Part shown: positions 10,789-18,898 of the stretch, piece after piece
Layout of the letters: the number at the start of each line of letters is the position of its first letter
Position numbering within the stretch: position 1 is the stretch's first letter
Assembly (NCBI GenBank): GCA_000026125.1
Contig: CU207211.1
Span: forward strand, 3,360,308-3,424,307
From: Herminiimonas arsenicoxydans
GTDB taxonomy: Bacteria; Pseudomonadota; Gammaproteobacteria; Burkholderiales; Burkholderiaceae_D
Reading direction: 5' to 3'
Length of the DNA stretch: 64,000 nt
The notes under the pieces: generated by a model
The model's database searches: none
The model's input: only the letters and a program-made list of their open reading frames with translations
What the model was told of the DNA's origin: nothing
Position numbers and translations under genes: made by a program

Positions 10789-12402
10789 CTAGGCTCGTAC
10801 CGCCCGGATCAGGCGCGCGGCTTTTTCCGCAATCAAAATGGTCGTGGCACCCGTATCACCGGCGGTAATAAAGGGCATCACGGAGGCGTCGGCAACGCGC
10901 AAGCCTGCTATCCCTCGCACACGCAATTCGCTGTCTACCACGGCCTGCTCATCATCATCGCTGCCCATCTTGCAGGTACCCACCGGATTTGCACCCGCTA
11001 CGGCGATGCTTCCAGCCAAAGACTGCAAGTCATCGCCGGTTTTCATCTCCTGCAAGGCATACGCCTGCAAGGCAGGCGCGGCGACGATTTTACGGGTCAA
11101 ACGTATGGCGTCCTGCGCAACCTGCCGGTCTTCCGGCGTACTCAGGTAATTCATTGCAATAAGCGGCGATGTCTGGGCATCGGGCGAAGTAATGCGCACA
11201 TAGCCACGGGCACTCGGCTTTACATTGCAAACGCGGATGGTAAAAGCAGGGAAAGAATCCAGCGTAGCGCCAACCGATGCCTGTGACCAGGGCTGGATTT
11301 GATAGGAAAGATTGGGCGTCGCCTGTGCCGGATCGGAACGAACCATTGCACCCAGGGGTGTCGGGACGGTGGATAACAAGCCATTCTTTTTCAGTAGATA
11401 TTCCAGACCCATTGCCGCTGCGCCCAGCCAACCACGTCGCATCGTGTTCAGGGATTTTGCGCCGCTTATTTTGAATGTCATTTGCAGCGGCAAATGATCC
11501 TGCAAGTTTTCACCGACGCCAGGCACATCCTGCAGCAGCGCAATCCCGCACTGCTGCAACAAGGAAGACGGACCTATTCCGGAACGCTGCAATATCTGTG
11601 GCGATCCGAATGTGCCGGCAGTCAGGATTGTTTCACGTGAAACATCTGCCGTCCATTCACGACCGCCGCCAAGAAATTCGACCCCCGTGCATACGTTACC
11701 GCTCTCTGTTTTTTGCATGATCAAACGCGTTACCTGCGATCCGGTCATGATATCCAGATTGCCGCGTCGCATGATTGTGCGCAAGAAAGCCTTGGCGGTA
11801 TTCAATCGCAAGCCGCGCTTTTGATTGATATCGAAGTAAGCGCAACCCTCTTCCGCACTGCCGCGACCGAAATCATCCATATCCGGAATGCCGCTTTGCG
11901 CCGCAGCTGCACGGAAGGCATCCAGAATATCCCATCGCAATTTCTGCTTTTCCACCCGCCAGTTGCCTCCTGCACCGTGGAAGTCACTCGCACCCGCAGA
12001 ATAATCTTCACTTTTTTTAAACAGAGGCAAGACCTGATCCCAAGCCCAGCTCGCATCGCCGGTTAATTCCGCCCAGCGATCGTAGTCCTGCGCCTGTCCG
12101 CGCTGATAAATCATCCCATTAATGGAAGATGAACCGCCGAGAATCTTGCCGCTGGGGTAAGGCACGCTACGCCCGTTCAAACCGGCATCCGCCTCGGTAC
12201 GATAGCACCAGTCGGTACGCGGATTGTCGTTCACATGCAGAAAGCCTATCGGCAGATGCACCCGAAAGTAATCGTCTTTCGCCCCCGCTTCCAGCAACAG
12301 AACCGAGATGTTCGGATCTTGCGTCAATCGATTGGCCAGTACGCAACCGGCCGTTCCTGCGCCTACTATGATGTAGTCGTACTTCCCTGCAGATTCGGCC
12401 AT
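10789..12402 (-). CDS. GMC-family FAD oxidoreductase with replaced catalytic residues
   Basis: Resembles choline/alcohol dehydrogenases of the glucose-methanol-choline family. The dinucleotide fold YDYIIVGAGTAGCVLANRL and the FAD signature ILGGSSSINGMIYQRG are intact. I prefer the ATG at 12402 (MAESAGKYDYIIVG, 537 residues); the frame extends to a weaker start at 12441. The two catalytic positions are unusual: the His of the HPVGTC motif is Asn472 (GANPVGTCKMG, codon at 10987-10989), and the SGNTNAPT motif reads AGDTGATT (Asp516, Gly518). The enzyme may therefore have altered or no alcohol-oxidising activity. A perfect parS site (11629-11644) lies inside the gene. The next upstream gene encodes an aldehyde dehydrogenase, 113 bases away. 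Confidence 0.88.
   Translation of the reverse strand: MAESAGKYDYIIVGAGTAGCVLANRLTQDPNISVLLLEAGAKDDYFRVHLPIGFLHVNDNPRTDWCYRTEADAGLNGRSVPYPSGKILGGSSSINGMIYQRGQAQDYDRWAELTGDASWAWDQVLPLFKKSEDYSAGASDFHGAGGNWRVEKQKLRWDILDAFRAAAAQSGIPDMDDFGRGSAEEGCAYFDINQKRGLRLNTAKAFLRTIMRRGNLDIMTGSQVTRLIMQKTESGNVCTGVEFLGGGREWTADVSRETILTAGTFGSPQILQRSGIGPSSLLQQCGIALLQDVPGVGENLQDHLPLQMTFKISGAKSLNTMRRGWLGAAAMGLEYLLKKNGLLSTVPTPLGAMVRSDPAQATPNLSYQIQPWSQASVGATLDSFPAFTIRVCNVKPSARGYVRITSPDAQTSPLIAMNYLSTPEDRQVAQDAIRLTRKIVAAPALQAYALQEMKTGDDLQSLAGSIAVAGANPVGTCKMGSDDDEQAVVDSELRVRGIAGLRVADASVMPFITAGDTGATTILIAEKAARLIRAVRA
11629..11644. promoter_or_regulatory. parS centromere-like site 2, inside a coding sequence
   Basis: A second perfect copy of TGTTTCACGTGAAACA, 1.67 kb from the first and embedded in the GMC oxidoreductase gene, where it encodes the local VSRET peptide on the gene strand. 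Two exact 16-mers this close cannot be chance. Together with the DnaA boxes at 14.1-15.5 kb it marks an origin-proximal region. Confidence 0.95.
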
Positions 12403-12515
12403 TGTCTCTATCGTTATTATTGATGGTTGAATTACGGTCACTGATATTGCATTGCATAAACATCATCGCAGCCCCTACTTACAATCGACTGACAGGATGT
12501 CATTATTCTTAAAGC

Positions 12516-14036
12516 CTACTTGCTGGTTGGCATGGCGAATTCCGCGCCCTTGCTGATGGACTCGGGCCAGCGCTGCATGATCGATTTGTAGCGCGTATAA
12601 AACTTGATACCCTCTTCGCCATAGGCATGCGTATCGCCAAACATCGAACGTTTCCAGCCGCCGAAGGAATGCCAGGCCATAGGTACCGGAATGGGTACGT
12701 TGATACCCACCATGCCGATTTCGACCCGGCGCGAAAATTCGCGTGCCGTATTTCCATCTGAAGTAAAGAGAGCAACGCCATTGCCGAATTCATGCGCATT
12801 AATCAAGTCCAGGGCGGCGGAAAAATCCGGCACACGCACTACGCATAACACCGGGCCGAAAATCTCTTCCTGGTAAATCGTCATTTCCGGCGTCACATTG
12901 TCGAACAGGCAACCACCCAGAAAAAATCCATTACTGTGCCCATCTACCGTCAAACCACGACCATCTACCAGCAACTTTGCTCCAGACTTGATGCCTGCTT
13001 CTATGTAGCCTTCGATTTTTGCTTTATGCGCGGCACTGACCACCGGCCCCATTTCAGCATCGCTCTCCATACCGTTTTTGACTTTCAGCGATTTCACTCT
13101 CGGTATCAGGGCGGCAACCAGTTTGTCCGCAACGCTGCCAACCGCGACGGCAACGGAAATCGCCATGCAACGCTCACCCGCCGATCCGTAAGCGGCGCCT
13201 ATCAAAGCATCAACCGCCTGTTCCAGATTGGCATCCGGCATCACCACCAGATGATTCTTTGCGCCGCCCAAAGCCTGTACCCGCAATGGATACGACCCTT
13301 TGCGCGCCGCACCGGCCTGATAAATATATTCTGCGATCGGTGTGGAACCGACAAAGGACACTGCTTTTATATCCGGATGCTGCAACAAGCCATCCACCGC
13401 ACGTTTATCCCCCTGCAGGACATTGAAAACGCCGTCAGGCAAGCCCGCCTGATGCAGGAGTTCTGCCACCATCAAGGATGGCGAGGGATCGCGCTCGGAT
13501 GGCTTCAGGATAAAGGTATTGCCGGTTGCCAGTGCCACTGGCGCCATCCACATCGGCACCATAAAAGGAAAGTTGAAGGGTGTAATGCCGGCAGTCACCC
13601 CCAGCGGCTGACGCAAATTCCAGTTATCGATGCCGCCGCCTATATTGTCGGAAAACTGGGTTTTCAATAATTGCGGCACGCCGCAGGCAAACTCCACTAC
13701 TTCCAGCCCGCGCGTAACTTCACCTTTGGCATCTGAAAACACTTTGCCGTGTTCGCGCGTGATCGCCGCCGCCAGATCGTTGTGATGCCTCTCTATCAAA
13801 TCCTTGAATTTGAACAGGATGCGCGCCCGTTTCAACGGTGCCATCTCGGCCCATGCCGGCGCGGCGGCTTTGGCTGCCGCAACCGCTGTCTGCACATCCG
13901 CATCGCTGGCAAGAACCACATTCGCGCTGATTTCACCTGTAGCCGGATTGAACACCGGCTGCTGCCCGCCCCCTACCGTGTTCGTCAAATTCCCATTGAT
14001 GTAATGTTCTATCGTTGAAACTGCAGAATTCTTCAT
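12516..14036 (-). CDS. mmsA: CoA-acylating methylmalonate-semialdehyde dehydrogenase
   Basis: NAD-dependent dehydrogenase converting (methyl)malonate semialdehyde to propionyl- or acetyl-CoA in valine, beta-alanine or inositol breakdown. I chose the ATG at 14036 ([16 protein letters not shown], 506 residues), preceded by GAGGGAATAACG as ribosome binding site; a frame to 14093 adds an unlikely N-terminus. The catalytic Cys is in [14 protein letters not shown], and the family-specific ending [24 protein letters not shown] is visible in parts. The family is characterised by this lack of the usual Glu and by CoA dependence. No valine-pathway genes flank it. Confidence 0.9.
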   Translation of the reverse strand: MKNSAVSTIEHYINGNLTNTVGGGQQPVFNPATGEISANVVLASDADVQTAVAAAKAAAPAWAEMAPLKRARILFKFKDLIERHHNDLAAAITREHGKVFSDAKGEVTRGLEVVEFACGVPQLLKTQFSDNIGGGIDNWNLRQPLGVTAGITPFNFPFMVPMWMAPVALATGNTFILKPSERDPSPSLMVAELLHQAGLPDGVFNVLQGDKRAVDGLLQHPDIKAVSFVGSTPIAEYIYQAGAARKGSYPLRVQALGGAKNHLVVMPDANLEQAVDALIGAAYGSAGERCMAISVAVAVGSVADKLVAALIPRVKSLKVKNGMESDAEMGPVVSAAHKAKIEGYIEAGIKSGAKLLVDGRGLTVDGHSNGFFLGGCLFDNVTPEMTIYQEEIFGPVLCVVRVPDFSAALDLINAHEFGNGVALFTSDGNTAREFSRRVEIGMVGINVPIPVPMAWHSFGGWKRSMFGDTHAYGEEGIKFYTRYKSIMQRWPESISKGAEFAMPTSK

Positions 14037-14209
14037 CGTTATTCCCTCAAGATAAGGATTTTTCAAGTTAGGAAGCTGTAGCAGCTTGCGCAAAAGACTA
14101 CCACGAGACCGCGCATTAATTGCTTAATGACCACCCCGAGCACTGTGGATAAGCCTCTGCAAAAGGCGTGGATAGCTTGTGGATAAGAGCATGAGAAAAA
14201 GTCTAAAAA
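14037..14209. other. Intergenic region holding the outer DnaA boxes of the left origin-like arm
   Basis: No gene is seen here. It contains the mmsA upstream region and two perfect DnaA boxes in reverse orientation at 14144-14152 and 14178-14186. A weaker variant, CGTGGATAG, lies at 14167-14175. Similarity to the mirror position (15464-15532) is strong around the boxes and lost between them, which suggests selection on the boxes themselves. Confidence 0.8.
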
Positions 14210-14308
14210 TTTTTATGCAGAATCTGTCCTGCACCGATACACCCTTTATGCCGACTTTATACTTCCTTCAAGTCATTGATTCCTTTTCGTTTACTTCCCT
14301 TATCCACA
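14144..14308. promoter_or_regulatory. Left DnaA-box cluster (three perfect boxes)
   Basis: Perfect 9-mers TTATCCACA at 14144-14152 (minus), 14178-14186 (minus) and 14300-14308 (plus). Spacings between box starts are 34 and 122 bases, exactly mirrored in the right cluster at 15365-15529. Each box is the strong consensus for the DnaA initiator. Confidence 0.9.
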
Positions 14309-14368
14309 GAAAACCACCTGCGTTAACTATTACTACTAAATATATATATAAACAATTAAGTTAAAACC
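14210..14368 (+). repeat. Left arm of a 159-bp inverted repeat flanking the nucleosidase gene
   Basis: Matches the reverse complement of 15305-15463 over 159 bases with two mismatches seen and no gaps (position x pairs with 29673 minus x). Looser similarity continues outward to about 14141. A short reading frame (14179-14364) recurs in the mirror copy only because the DNA is duplicated; I do not treat it as a gene. Confidence 0.95.
14327..14366 (+). promoter_or_regulatory. Candidate DNA-unwinding element with DnaA-trios (left)
   Basis: After the DnaA box at 14300-14308 and an 18-base spacer comes CTA-TTA-CTA-CTA (14327-14338), then an almost pure A/T run to 14366 including TATATATATA. Box, spacer, trio run and AT-rich stretch is the order of the basal unwinding system described for bacterial origins. 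The spacer is longer than in B. subtilis. Confidence 0.7.
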
Positions 14369-14445
14369 AGAAACCTCATCGAGGCATCAAAATGCAAAAA
14401 ATCAAAAGCCTTTACAAGAATTACTCTTCCATTTATTGATAAACC

Positions 14446-15234
14446 ATGAACTTTCATCCAGTCAGACTAGGAATTATTAGCGCATTACGTGAAGAACAGA
14501 CCGGCTTGATCGAGATCATGCAGGATGTCGTAACGACGACGCGTGGCATGCGGGATTATGTAAGCGGTCGTTTATGGGGAATTGAATGTGTTTGCGTGTT
14601 GTCACGCATAGGCAAGGTTGCAGCAGCGGCCACTACAGCGACTTTGATCGAAAAGTTCGGAGTCAGTCACATTCTCTTCACTGGCGTGGCAGGAGCCGCC
14701 GATTCAAGGCTTCGCGTTGGCGATATCGTGGTTGCCAGACAGCTGGTCCAGCACGATATGAATGCTGAACCTTTATTTCCACGGTATGAAATACCGCTCA
14801 CCGGGCTATCGCATTTCTATTCCGATCAGATATTGTCGAAACAATTATTGAATGCAGCCGAGGAATTCATCCGCACCGATTTTCATTCGGCCATTGCCGA
14901 CTATGACAAACAGCGGTTCCGCCTGTTGCAACCGCTGGTCTATGAAGGTTTGATTGCAAGCGGTGACGAATTTATTGCTCATGACGAGCAATTGCGAAAA
15001 ATTACAGACAGGCTGCAAGACGTACTCGCAGTTGAAATGGAAGGTGCAGCAGTGGCTCAAGTCTGTTTTGAGTTTGGCATTCCATTTGCGATTGTGCGGA
15101 CTATTTCGGATAGCGCGAATGAAGATTCACCTGTCGATTTTGTGCAGTTTCTGGAAAAAATTGCAGCGCATTATGCATATAGCATCGTCAAACGATTTAT
15201 CGCGTTACATCAAAGTGAGCGAGCTTTGACTTGA
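14446..15234 (+). CDS. mtnN: MTA/SAH nucleosidase-like purine nucleosidase
   Basis: Predicted 262-residue nucleosidase cleaving adenine from 5'-methylthioadenosine or S-adenosylhomocysteine. Family motifs: LGIISALREE (catalytic Glu of the EE pair), SRIGKVAAAATTATLI, FTGVAGAADSRLRVGDIVV, LIASGDEFI, AVEMEGAAVAQVC, and RTISDSAN with the catalytic Asp. It is about 30 residues longer than E. coli MtnN, with an insert at about residues 110-165, so a different substrate within the family is possible. The gene is AT-richer than its neighbours. No strong ribosome binding site precedes the ATG. It is completely enclosed between the two inverted origin-like arms and has its own terminator. Confidence 0.85.
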   Translation: MNFHPVRLGIISALREEQTGLIEIMQDVVTTTRGMRDYVSGRLWGIECVCVLSRIGKVAAAATTATLIEKFGVSHILFTGVAGAADSRLRVGDIVVARQLVQHDMNAEPLFPRYEIPLTGLSHFYSDQILSKQLLNAAEEFIRTDFHSAIADYDKQRFRLLQPLVYEGLIASGDEFIAHDEQLRKITDRLQDVLAVEMEGAAVAQVCFEFGIPFAIVRTISDSANEDSPVDFVQFLEKIAAHYAYSIVKRFIALHQSERALT

Positions 15235-15239
15235 TGTAT

Positions 15240-15283
15240 GGAAAATCAAGAACATCGATTTTGTCTTTGATTTTCCATTTTTT
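15240..15283 (+). terminator. Rho-independent terminator of the nucleosidase gene
   Basis: A perfect 10-bp stem GGAAAATCAA (15240-15249) with TTGATTTTCC (15267-15276) is followed by ATTTTTT. Confidence 0.8.
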
Positions 15284-15304
15284 GGAGTGATGGGTGACGA
15301 ATCC

Positions 15305-15463
15305 GGTTTTAACTTAATTGTTTATATATATATTTAATAGTAATAGTTAACGCAGGTGGTTTTCTGTGGATAAGGGAAGTAAACGAAAAGGAATCAATGA
15401 CTTGAAGGAAGTATAAAGTCGGCATAAAGGGTGTATCGGTGCAGGATAGATTCTGCATAAAAA
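15305..15463 (-). repeat. Right arm of the 159-bp inverted repeat
   Basis: Reverse-complement partner of 14210-14368. The two mismatches are at mirrored positions in the CTGTCC/CTATCC segment and in the trio run (CTA versus TTA). The loop between arms is 936 bases and holds only the nucleosidase gene. Confidence 0.95.
15307..15346 (-). promoter_or_regulatory. Candidate DNA-unwinding element with DnaA-trios (right)
   Basis: Mirror image of the left element, read on the minus strand: CTA-TTA-CTA-TTA (15346 down to 15335) followed by an AT-rich run. Both unwinding elements point inward, toward the enclosed gene. Confidence 0.7.
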
Positions 15464-15529
15464 ACAGGCAGATGGATTTGCCTTCATTATCCACATGCTA
15501 TTCACCTGTTTTGCAGAGACTTATCCACA
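15365..15529. promoter_or_regulatory. Right DnaA-box cluster (three perfect boxes)
   Basis: TTATCCACA occurs at 15365-15373 (minus), 15487-15495 (plus) and 15521-15529 (plus), the exact mirror of the left cluster. The rest of 15464-15602 holds no gene. Confidence 0.9.
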
Positions 15530-15602
15530 GGCGGTTTGAGTAATCTGCCTGTGTGGGAAACAGGCAAGCAGGATCAAGTTAAGACAACAGGAAAAGCTGT
15601 TC

Positions 15603-17624
15603 TTATGCCGGATTCTTCGCTTTGCCTTTATAGGTTTTGCCTGGTGGCGGTGCAACAGGTTTGCCTTGCGCCTCTTTCAACAGAACCTTGCATTTATTAT
15701 CTTCATTCGAGCCTACGTTTACCAGAGGCAAGAGCGCTGTCACTGGTGCCAATGCGCCGAGTACAATCGCGCTGCCGGCTTTCAAGGCCAGTACGCCTTT
15801 GTCTACATTAACCCTGGGATTTTTGAAATCGCCGGCGACATATATAGGCGTGCGCAGGGAAACGATGCGCAAGCCCTTGCTTTTCGGATTGATGGTCAGA
15901 TCCAGTTTTTCCTGCGCCAGATCGATTTTTCCTGTTACATAAAGCGTGGCATCGTCGGTATCCACGATCAGTGTCCTGGTCTGAATGATGCCATTGGTAA
16001 CGGTCAGATCGGATGCCATGCAATTGAGCTGAACCTGTTTGTCGCCAAACAGTTCCGACAAGATGATATTGCCGATATTCAAGCCTATCTGCTCCAGCAG
16101 TAATTTACTGATCGTGCCTTCACTGATCAGCGCCTTGATTTCACCATTCGAGCTTGCCAGCATGCTGGCGATGGAATTGCCGGTAGCTGACAGCGAGGTA
16201 TCGCCATTGATTTCGCCGAAGCTGGCCTGCATGGGTTGGAAAGTCGGAAAGAGCTGCTTGAGTTTCAAGTGACGCGCCGAGATCTTTGCTTCCGCCTTGA
16301 TGATATCGTTGCGGCCATCCAGCTTGATATTGGCGATCATATTGCCGCCGGCAACACCGAAATTCAATGGTGTCAGCGTTACGATACGATCATTCAATTT
16401 CAAATGCGTATCCAGATTTTCAATCGGCAAGGATGCGTCGCGGATGATTTTACGACCGCTTATCTTTACATCCGCATCAATGCTGCCCCAACGTTCGGTA
16501 GTGAATTTTTCTACCGGCAAGACCTTGTTTTCCGGCTGGCTGGCTGCCACGCCACGCTCTTTTTTACTTTCATTCGAGTCGGCGCCGATGATGGTGCCCA
16601 GATCGCTTAAGCGCAGCAAGTTTGAAACCACGGTGCCTGACAACAAGGGGCGCGGCTTTTTCGATTCATACATCAGCGTACCGCTAATGTCGCTTTCGCC
16701 GACCTTGCCGCGGAATTTATCGTAAGTCCATTTGCCGCCAAGAGCATTGGTGGTACCTGTCAGATGTCCTTCGGTGGAAAATTCCGGCGTTTTTGGCAGG
16801 GTGATCCCTGTCAGAGGGTAAAGATCGGCCATGCTGGCGCCGGATAGGTGCAATTGCATATCGATCGCAGCCAGATCCTGCGGCTTGGTGACGCTGCCTT
16901 TTACCCGAATCGAGGTTTTTCCTACGTTCAATCGGGCCTGCAAGGGAAAGGGCTTGTCCACGCTTTTCAATGCCAGCAGGGCTCCGGCCTTGCCATCGCC
17001 GCTGATACGGGCTCCATTGAAGGTGCCTGACAATTTCCAGTCCATTACAAAATCGTTGGCAGCACTCGGCTGCAGCGTATCGATACTGGCTTTTGCATCG
17101 ATATGCTTGATTTCATCCTTCAGGCTCACTTCGCCTTTATAGAAAAGCAGACCCTGCAAATCCAGCGTCCACGCAGAGGGTGCATTTTGCGTGAAGGTCC
17201 AGTTATTCCGGCCGTCGCGCAGGCGCTCCAGTTTTACGATCGGGTCATCCAGTTGCAGGGTTGGAATAACGATGGTCTTGTTGAGTAGAGGCAAGGGATT
17301 GACGGAAAAAGTGATGTGGCCGACTTCCACCATATTGGGGCCGCTTCGGGACCAGTCAGGATTGCTCAGCGAGACGTCGTGTGCGCTCAGTCGCGGCACC
17401 GGCACCCAGTCGCGCCAGGTGCCGGTACTCACTTGTGGTCGTTGCCAGGTGAGTGCCAAATCGCCATTGATGGCGAAGTCGCGTCCTGTGGCTGCGCTGA
17501 CGTGCGTGTTGATCCATGGTCGAGCATGGTTCCAGTCAAACGCAAGCAGGAAGATGACACAGGCAAATAGGAGCGCTGATGACCCGATCGCACTCCACAA
17601 CATTATTTTTTTCGTGCGTGGCAT
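15603..17624 (-). CDS. AsmA family protein
   Basis: Large envelope protein (673 residues) with one N-terminal membrane helix (ALLFACVIFLLAFDW) and a long periplasmic beta-rich region. AsmA-like traits are the start ARPWINTHVSAATGRDFAINGDL and the C-terminal domain with NGIIQTRTLIVDTDDATLYVTGKID. Such proteins are thought to form hydrophobic grooves that affect phospholipid transport to the outer membrane. It is a single-gene unit, preceded by the right origin-like arm on its 3-prime side. Confidence 0.87.
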   Translation of the reverse strand: MPRTKKIMLWSAIGSSALLFACVIFLLAFDWNHARPWINTHVSAATGRDFAINGDLALTWQRPQVSTGTWRDWVPVPRLSAHDVSLSNPDWSRSGPNMVEVGHITFSVNPLPLLNKTIVIPTLQLDDPIVKLERLRDGRNNWTFTQNAPSAWTLDLQGLLFYKGEVSLKDEIKHIDAKASIDTLQPSAANDFVMDWKLSGTFNGARISGDGKAGALLALKSVDKPFPLQARLNVGKTSIRVKGSVTKPQDLAAIDMQLHLSGASMADLYPLTGITLPKTPEFSTEGHLTGTTNALGGKWTYDKFRGKVGESDISGTLMYESKKPRPLLSGTVVSNLLRLSDLGTIIGADSNESKKERGVAASQPENKVLPVEKFTTERWGSIDADVKISGRKIIRDASLPIENLDTHLKLNDRIVTLTPLNFGVAGGNMIANIKLDGRNDIIKAEAKISARHLKLKQLFPTFQPMQASFGEINGDTSLSATGNSIASMLASSNGEIKALISEGTISKLLLEQIGLNIGNIILSELFGDKQVQLNCMASDLTVTNGIIQTRTLIVDTDDATLYVTGKIDLAQEKLDLTINPKSKGLRIVSLRTPIYVAGDFKNPRVNVDKGVLALKAGSAIVLGALAPVTALLPLVNVGSNEDNKCKVLLKEAQGKPVAPPPGKTYKGKAKNPA

Positions 17625-17735
17625 AGAATTCTAATCGGTGAGGGATCGAGCAGGTATGACGGATTTGCAACTTGCGAGTTCAATAAGATATTTCTTTTAA
17701 GAAGCGTGTCGCACCAATTAAAAATGCTTTTATGC

Positions 17736-17762
17736 AATAAAAAACCCGCTGCAAACGGGTTT
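17736..17762 (-). terminator. Terminator of the LysR regulator gene
   Basis: Read on the minus strand: AACCCG, loop, CGGGTT followed by TTTTATT, just past the LysR stop at 17785. Confidence 0.75.
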
Positions 17763-17784
17763 CAAGGGTAAATAACAGTGATGA

Positions 17785-18744
17785 TCAGCGACGTTTTTTA
17801 ACCCGCCCGATACCGTCATCGGTACTGGTGATTAATTGTTCGCGCAACCATTTATGCGCAGGATTACGTGCATCGCGTTCATGCCACAGCATATCGACGT
17901 GAACTTCCGGCAAGCTGAATGGCAAATCCTTGGCGATCAAAGCCTCTTCCATGCCGGTCGAGGCGATCAGGTGGCGCGGCAATACCGTAATCAAATCCGA
18001 ACTTGCGACTACCCTCCCCGCAGTAAAAAACTGATTAACCGTCAACAAAATACGACGTTCACGTCCGACTTCGGACAAGGCATCGTCCATCAAACCTTTG
18101 GCGCGACCGGAAAAGCTCACGAGCAAATGGTGCGCCGCACAATATGTATCCAGTGTCAGTTCCTCTTTTGCCAAAGGATGATTTTTGCGCATCACGCAGA
18201 CGTATTCGCCCGTATACAAACGCTCATGCCGAATTTGCGAAACAGCCGTATTTTGACCGCTTGCGAGTTGCGCTGCGACGCCAGGGAAAAATCCTATTGC
18301 CAGATCGATATCGCCGCGCAACAACATCGGCCGCGGTTCGCGCGTGGTCAGGGGCACCATGCGTACATTCAGGCCAGGTGCCTCTTTTTCGATTGCGCGC
18401 ACGAGAAAAGGTAGCCACAAGGCGGCCGTTGCATCGGCCATGGCCATGCGAAATGTTGTGGTGGCGCGGGATACGTCGAAAGTGTCGGGCGTTACGGCAG
18501 TTTCCAGATCGGACAAGGCGCGACGCACAACAGGCCATAGTTCGGTTGCCCGCGAGGTTGGTTTGACGCCATGCGCAGTACGAATCACCAGCTCATCGCC
18601 CAAGGCATCGCGCAGGCGACGCAAGGCATTCGACACGGCAGGTTGTGTCATTGCCAATAAATTTGCGGCGCGGGTCAGATTCTGCTCGGTCATCACAGCG
18701 TCGAATACGCGCAGCAGGTTTAAATCCAGTGTAAGAAAACTCAT
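17785..18744 (-). CDS. LysR-family transcriptional regulator
   Basis: 319 residues with an N-terminal winged helix-turn-helix (LNLLRVFDAVMTEQNLTRAANLLAMTQPAVSNALRRLRDALGDE in parts) and a C-terminal ligand-binding domain of two lobes. The subtype resembles NodD/LeuO-like LTTRs that bind aromatic or fatty ligands, but the ligand is not deducible. It is divergent from the small-protein gene at 18899, with a 154-base shared upstream region; autoregulation or control of that gene is possible. Confidence 0.9.
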   Translation of the reverse strand: MSFLTLDLNLLRVFDAVMTEQNLTRAANLLAMTQPAVSNALRRLRDALGDELVIRTAHGVKPTSRATELWPVVRRALSDLETAVTPDTFDVSRATTTFRMAMADATAALWLPFLVRAIEKEAPGLNVRMVPLTTREPRPMLLRGDIDLAIGFFPGVAAQLASGQNTAVSQIRHERLYTGEYVCVMRKNHPLAKEELTLDTYCAAHHLLVSFSGRAKGLMDDALSEVGRERRILLTVNQFFTAGRVVASSDLITVLPRHLIASTGMEEALIAKDLPFSLPEVHVDMLWHERDARNPAHKWLREQLITSTDDGIGRVKKRR

Positions 18745-18821
18745 ATTTTTATCAGCAAAGGTAGTAAGGCTAGCAAAGGCCTTTCATATTCATGAAAGGC
18801 ATAACTGGTATCCTATATTGT

Positions 18822-18859
18822 AATTGGATTTATATCTCTATCATACCTATACTGCAATG
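18822..18859 (+). promoter_or_regulatory. Promoter shared in sequence with the one at 56602
   Basis: Sigma-70-like -35 TTGGAT (18824-18829), an 18-base spacer and -10 TATACT (18848-18853), embedded in AATTGGATTTATA-N11-CCTATACTGCAAT. The same layout with identical N11 spacing occurs at 56602-56639. Confidence 0.6.
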
Positions 18860-18898
18860 CAACAACACAGATTAATGATTAAAAAAGAGGAAATTATC

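Noticed and set aside
14179..14364. Open frame of 61 codons that recurs almost identically at 15309-15494 on the other strand
   Set aside because: The frames coincide with the inverted DNA repeat and its DnaA boxes. Conservation is explained by the DNA, there is no ribosome site, and the composition is not protein-like.
14141..15532. Insertion sequence or composite element made of the inverted arms
   Set aside because: The enclosed gene is a nucleosidase, not a transposase, no target-site duplication is seen outside the arms, and the arms carry DnaA boxes.
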